DNA of 64,000 nt from JAVVHH01 sp963835135 (GTDB lineage: Bacteria; Pseudomonadota; Alphaproteobacteria; Acetobacterales; Acetobacteraceae): the NCBI GenBank assembly GCA_963835135.1, contig CAWIEF010000003.1, forward strand, positions 806,001 through 870,000, given 5' to 3'. This document shows, piece by piece, positions 61,752 through 64,000 of the stretch. Each line of letters begins with the position of its first letter. Position 1 is the first letter of the stretch. The position numbers and the translations under genes are program-made. Below the pieces are notes generated by a model, which saw nothing but the letters and a program-made list of their open reading frames with translations, did no database searches and was not told the origin of the DNA.

Positions 61752-62430
61752 ACCGCCGGACGACCGCCTCTACGGCCGGGTCCGTGGCCACAAGCTACGG
61801 CCCCGGCAGGAGGCACTCCTCGACCAGACCTTGCCGCGGCTCATGTTCCGCGAGCCCCTGGCCACCGCTTTCGCGACCCGGCCCGAGCAGCTCTGGCTCG
61901 AAGTCGGCTTCGGCGGCGGCGAACACGCCCAGGCGCTAGCGGCCGCGCACCCCGACGCCGGGCTGATCGCCTGCGAGGTGTTCGAGAACGGCATCTGCTC
62001 CCTGCTCTCCCGCCTCGTGCCGGACGGTGCCGAGGCCGACGGCCCGGTGCCGCCCAACCTCCGCCTCTGGACCGACGACGCCCGCATCCTGCTCCGGGCC
62101 CTGCCGGATGCCGCGCTCGACAAGCTCTTCCTGATGTTCCCGGACCCGTGGCCAAAGGCCCGCCATACCAAGCGCCGCTTCGTCCACCCCGAGCAGATCG
62201 CGCTCATCGCCGGCGTCGTCAAACCCGGCGGTGAATGGCGCATCGCCTCCGACGACCCGACCTACCAGGACTGGGTCGCCACCGTCCTGGCCGCCCAACA
62301 CGCCTTCACTTTCACACCGCCCGCATCCGACCGCCCCGCCGGCTGGCCGCCGACCCGCTACGAAGCCAAGGCCATCCGCGCCGGCCGCCGCCCCCTCTAC
62401 TGGTCCCTCCGCCGCGCGCCAGAAACCTAA
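61717..62430 (+). CDS. trmB: tRNA (guanine-N7)-methyltransferase
   Basis: SAM-dependent enzyme that makes m7G46 in tRNA, 237 residues. The SAM site is LEVGFGGGEHAQ, then the substrate motif LMFPDPWPKARHTKRRFV. The only good initiation codon is TTG at 61717, 35 bp inside the metK end; no ATG or GTG lies between there and the conserved YGRVRGHKLRP. Co-transcription with metK is likely and fits a SAM-producer/user pairing. Confidence 0.93.
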   Translation: MSPSSAARSAAKPPDDRLYGRVRGHKLRPRQEALLDQTLPRLMFREPLATAFATRPEQLWLEVGFGGGEHAQALAAAHPDAGLIACEVFENGICSLLSRLVPDGAEADGPVPPNLRLWTDDARILLRALPDAALDKLFLMFPDPWPKARHTKRRFVHPEQIALIAGVVKPGGEWRIASDDPTYQDWVATVLAAQHAFTFTPPASDRPAGWPPTRYEAKAIRAGRRPLYWSLRRAPET

Positions 62431-62442
62431 CCCCACCGCACC

Positions 62443-62480
62443 CGTCATCGCGAGGAGCGCAGCGACGCGGCGATCCAGAG
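62443..62480 (+). repeat. REP-like dispersed element
   Basis: The stretch starts CGTCATCGCGAGGAG and ends GGCGATCCAG, with ATCGC/GCGAT arms. It resembles a widespread proteobacterial repeat that in many genomes reads like CGTCATTGCGAGGAG with a CAATCCAG end. It is in the 138 bp gap between trmB and the monooxygenase gene. I see only one copy in this window. Confidence 0.5.
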
Positions 62481-62568
62481 CGGCACGACCCGCCCTCCGC
62501 GACCCCATACCAAGCCCCCCGCAGCACCGACGATTGCAACGCGCCCCGTCACACCCTTTATCCCTCCC

Positions 62569-63910
62569 ATGCAAAAGCAGCTTCATCTCGGCGCCTTCAT
62601 GCGTCCGGTCGGCATCCACACCGCCTGGTGGCGTGTCCCCGGCGCGTTTCCGGACGCCAACTTCAATCTCGAGCACATCGTCCGCTTCGCCCAAACGCTC
62701 GAGCGCGGCTGCTTCGACGCTTTCTTCATGGCCGACCACCTGGCCGTGCTGAACATGCCGATGGCCGCGCTCCGCCGCAGCGGGACCGCCACCTCGTTCG
62801 AGCCGCTGACGCTGTTGTCCGCGCTCGCCATGGTCACCCAGCGGATCGGCCTGGTCGCCACCGCGTCCACCACCTTCGACGAGCCGTATCACATCGCCCG
62901 CCGCTTCGCCTCGCTGGACCACATCAGCCACGGCCGCGCCGGCTGGAACATCGTCACCACCTCCAATCCCGACGCGGCGCTCAATTTCGGCCGCGACGAC
63001 CACATGGACCATGACGAGCGCTACCGCCGCGCCCACGAGTTCTACGACGTGGTCACCGGGCTGTGGGACAGCTGGGCCGACGACGCCTGGCTGCGAGACC
63101 AGGCCAGCGGCCTGTTTTTCGACCCGGCTAAGCTGCACCGCCTGGGCCACAAGGGCGAGTTCCTCTCGGTGGCCGGCCCGCTCAACATTGCCCGCCCGGT
63201 CCAGGGCTGGCCCGTCATCGTCCAGGCGGGCGCGTCCGACGCGGGCCGCGACTTCGCCGCCGCCACTGCGGAAGTCATCTTCGCCAGCCAGCGTACCGAT
63301 CGACGACGGCCAGGCCTTCTCCGCCGACATCCGCGCCCGCGTCGCCGCTGCCGGCCGCGACCCGGCCGCGCTGCGCATCCTCCCCGCCTGCCTGGTCGTC
63401 GTCGGCGGCACCGAAGCCGAGGCGCGCGCCAAGAAGGCCGAGCTCGACGCCCTCGTGCATCCCGACAGCGGCATTCCCAACCTCTCGATCCGCCTCGGCG
63501 TCGACGCCTCGAAATTCGACCTCGACGCCGAATTGCCCGAACTCCCCGTCACCAACCAGAGCCAGAGCGGCCAAGCCGCCCTCGTCGCCCAAGCCCGGCG
63601 CGAACGCCTCACCGTTCGCCAACTTGCCCAACTCGCCGGCGGCTATTCCGGCCTGCAGATGGTCGGCACTCCCGCCCAGATCGCGGACCAGATGCAGGCC
63701 TGGCTCGAGGCTGGCGCCAGCGACGGCTTCAACGTCATGTTCCCCACCGTCCCCGCCGGGTTGGATGACTTCGTGGACCAGGTCGTCCCGGAGTTGCAGC
63801 GCCGCGGCCTGTTCCGCACCGAATACGCCGGCACCACGCTACGCGATCATCTCGGATTGCAGCGCCCGAGCAACCGGTTCTTCGCCGAGCAGCAAGCCGC
63901 GGCGGACTAG
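62569..63910 (+). CDS. LLM-class flavin monooxygenase (NtaA/SnaA/DszA family), frameshifted
   Basis: FMNH2-dependent monooxygenase of the bacterial luciferase fold, like NtaA/DszA. The start at 62569 gives MQKQLHLGAFMRP and the family blocks FDAFFMADHLAV, SGRAGWNIVTTSN-like text (HGRAGWNIVTTSNPDAA) and PVIVQAGASDAGRDF. The frame breaks after FASQRT. The rest continues in the +1 frame (IDDGQAFSADIRARV onward to QQAAAD). One extra G at about 63298, in ACC-G-ATC, explains it. The span is 3n+1 (446 residues corrected, normal for the family). The substrate is unknown. Confidence 0.87.
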
Positions 63911-64000
63911 CCGGGGAGTTTCACCACGGCCTGTTTCGAGGGCAAGCTCATAGCGGAACGGATGCTGCACGTTGGTGGCGGGCCGTGAGCTGGTGGGGTT

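Noticed and set aside
63911..64000. Possible gene start at the right edge
   Set aside because: The last 90 bases show no convincing start, ribosome binding site or domain.

Overview
The window is GC-rich chromosomal DNA from an alphaproteobacterium, most likely an Acetobacteraceae/Rhodospirillales relative. Evidence for this: an NDUFA12-type complex I accessory gene beside mlaD and a DUF2155 gene; Coq7 (ubiquinone synthesis); a helicase / S4 protein / FdxA / CarD block; tig-clpP-clpX-lon followed by tRNA-Val; and rpsA-sppA-ihfB-lapA-trpF. Genes are packed with many 1-10 bp overlaps. I see no phage, insertion sequence, CRISPR array or plasmid replication gene. The lineage call is inference from gene content.

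Layout. 1-5.6 kb: an M17 aminopeptidase (minus), then a Suv3-like helicase, S4 protein, ferredoxin FdxA and CarD (plus). 5.7-12.8 kb: a minus-strand run of an NrdJ-related TSCPD protein, RidA, a COG3146 acyltransferase-like protein, a Nudix hydrolase, a DUF2075 ATPase, a secreted EEP hydrolase and an SDR. 12.9-15.1 kb: NDUFA12, mlaD, a small ORF, DUF2155 and otsB. 15.1-25.6 kb: GST, dsbB-coq7, a Bax-inhibitor-1 protein, an ABC exporter pair, and tesA-thpR-UDG-MFS-flavin monooxygenase. 25.6-33.1 kb: a binding protein, hydroxyacyl dehydrogenase and TPP enzyme, a phosphatase, an MscS channel and a second Suv3-like helicase. 33.1-39.6 kb: GNAT, SelO, DUF1810, an atypical LysR regulator facing a DUF1127 gene, a LivK-type binding protein and a halogenase-like flavoprotein. 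39.7-51.7 kb: tRNA-Leu, the trigger factor/Clp/Lon proteostasis block, tRNA-Val, rpsA and followers, an unknown membrane protein and yjbQ. 51.7-63.9 kb: an amidohydrolase and cupin (minus), an AI-2E family protein, glgP-glgC-glgA, dapB, metK, trmB and a flavin monooxygenase.

How the genes fit together. tig, clpP, clpX and lon supply nascent-chain folding and ATP-dependent proteolysis. glgC makes ADP-glucose, the GT4-type synthase uses it, and glgP degrades glycogen; no branching enzyme is visible. The ABC pair and the GDSL esterase are divergent neighbours. The LysR-like gene and the DUF1127 gene look like a regulator-target pair.

The most general oddity is that five otherwise well-conserved genes (M17 peptidase, helicase 1, thpR, glgP, flavin monooxygenase) are each broken by what looks like exactly one extra base. 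This needs raw-read checking before any of them is called a pseudogene. The biologically most unusual items are the LysR head joined to a non-LysR C-terminal domain, two Suv3-type helicases within 30 kb, the NrdJ-tail protein without a catalytic barrel, the actinobacterial-type glycogen synthase, and the nested hairpin directly in front of rpsA. I did not find a clear new defence or mobile system.
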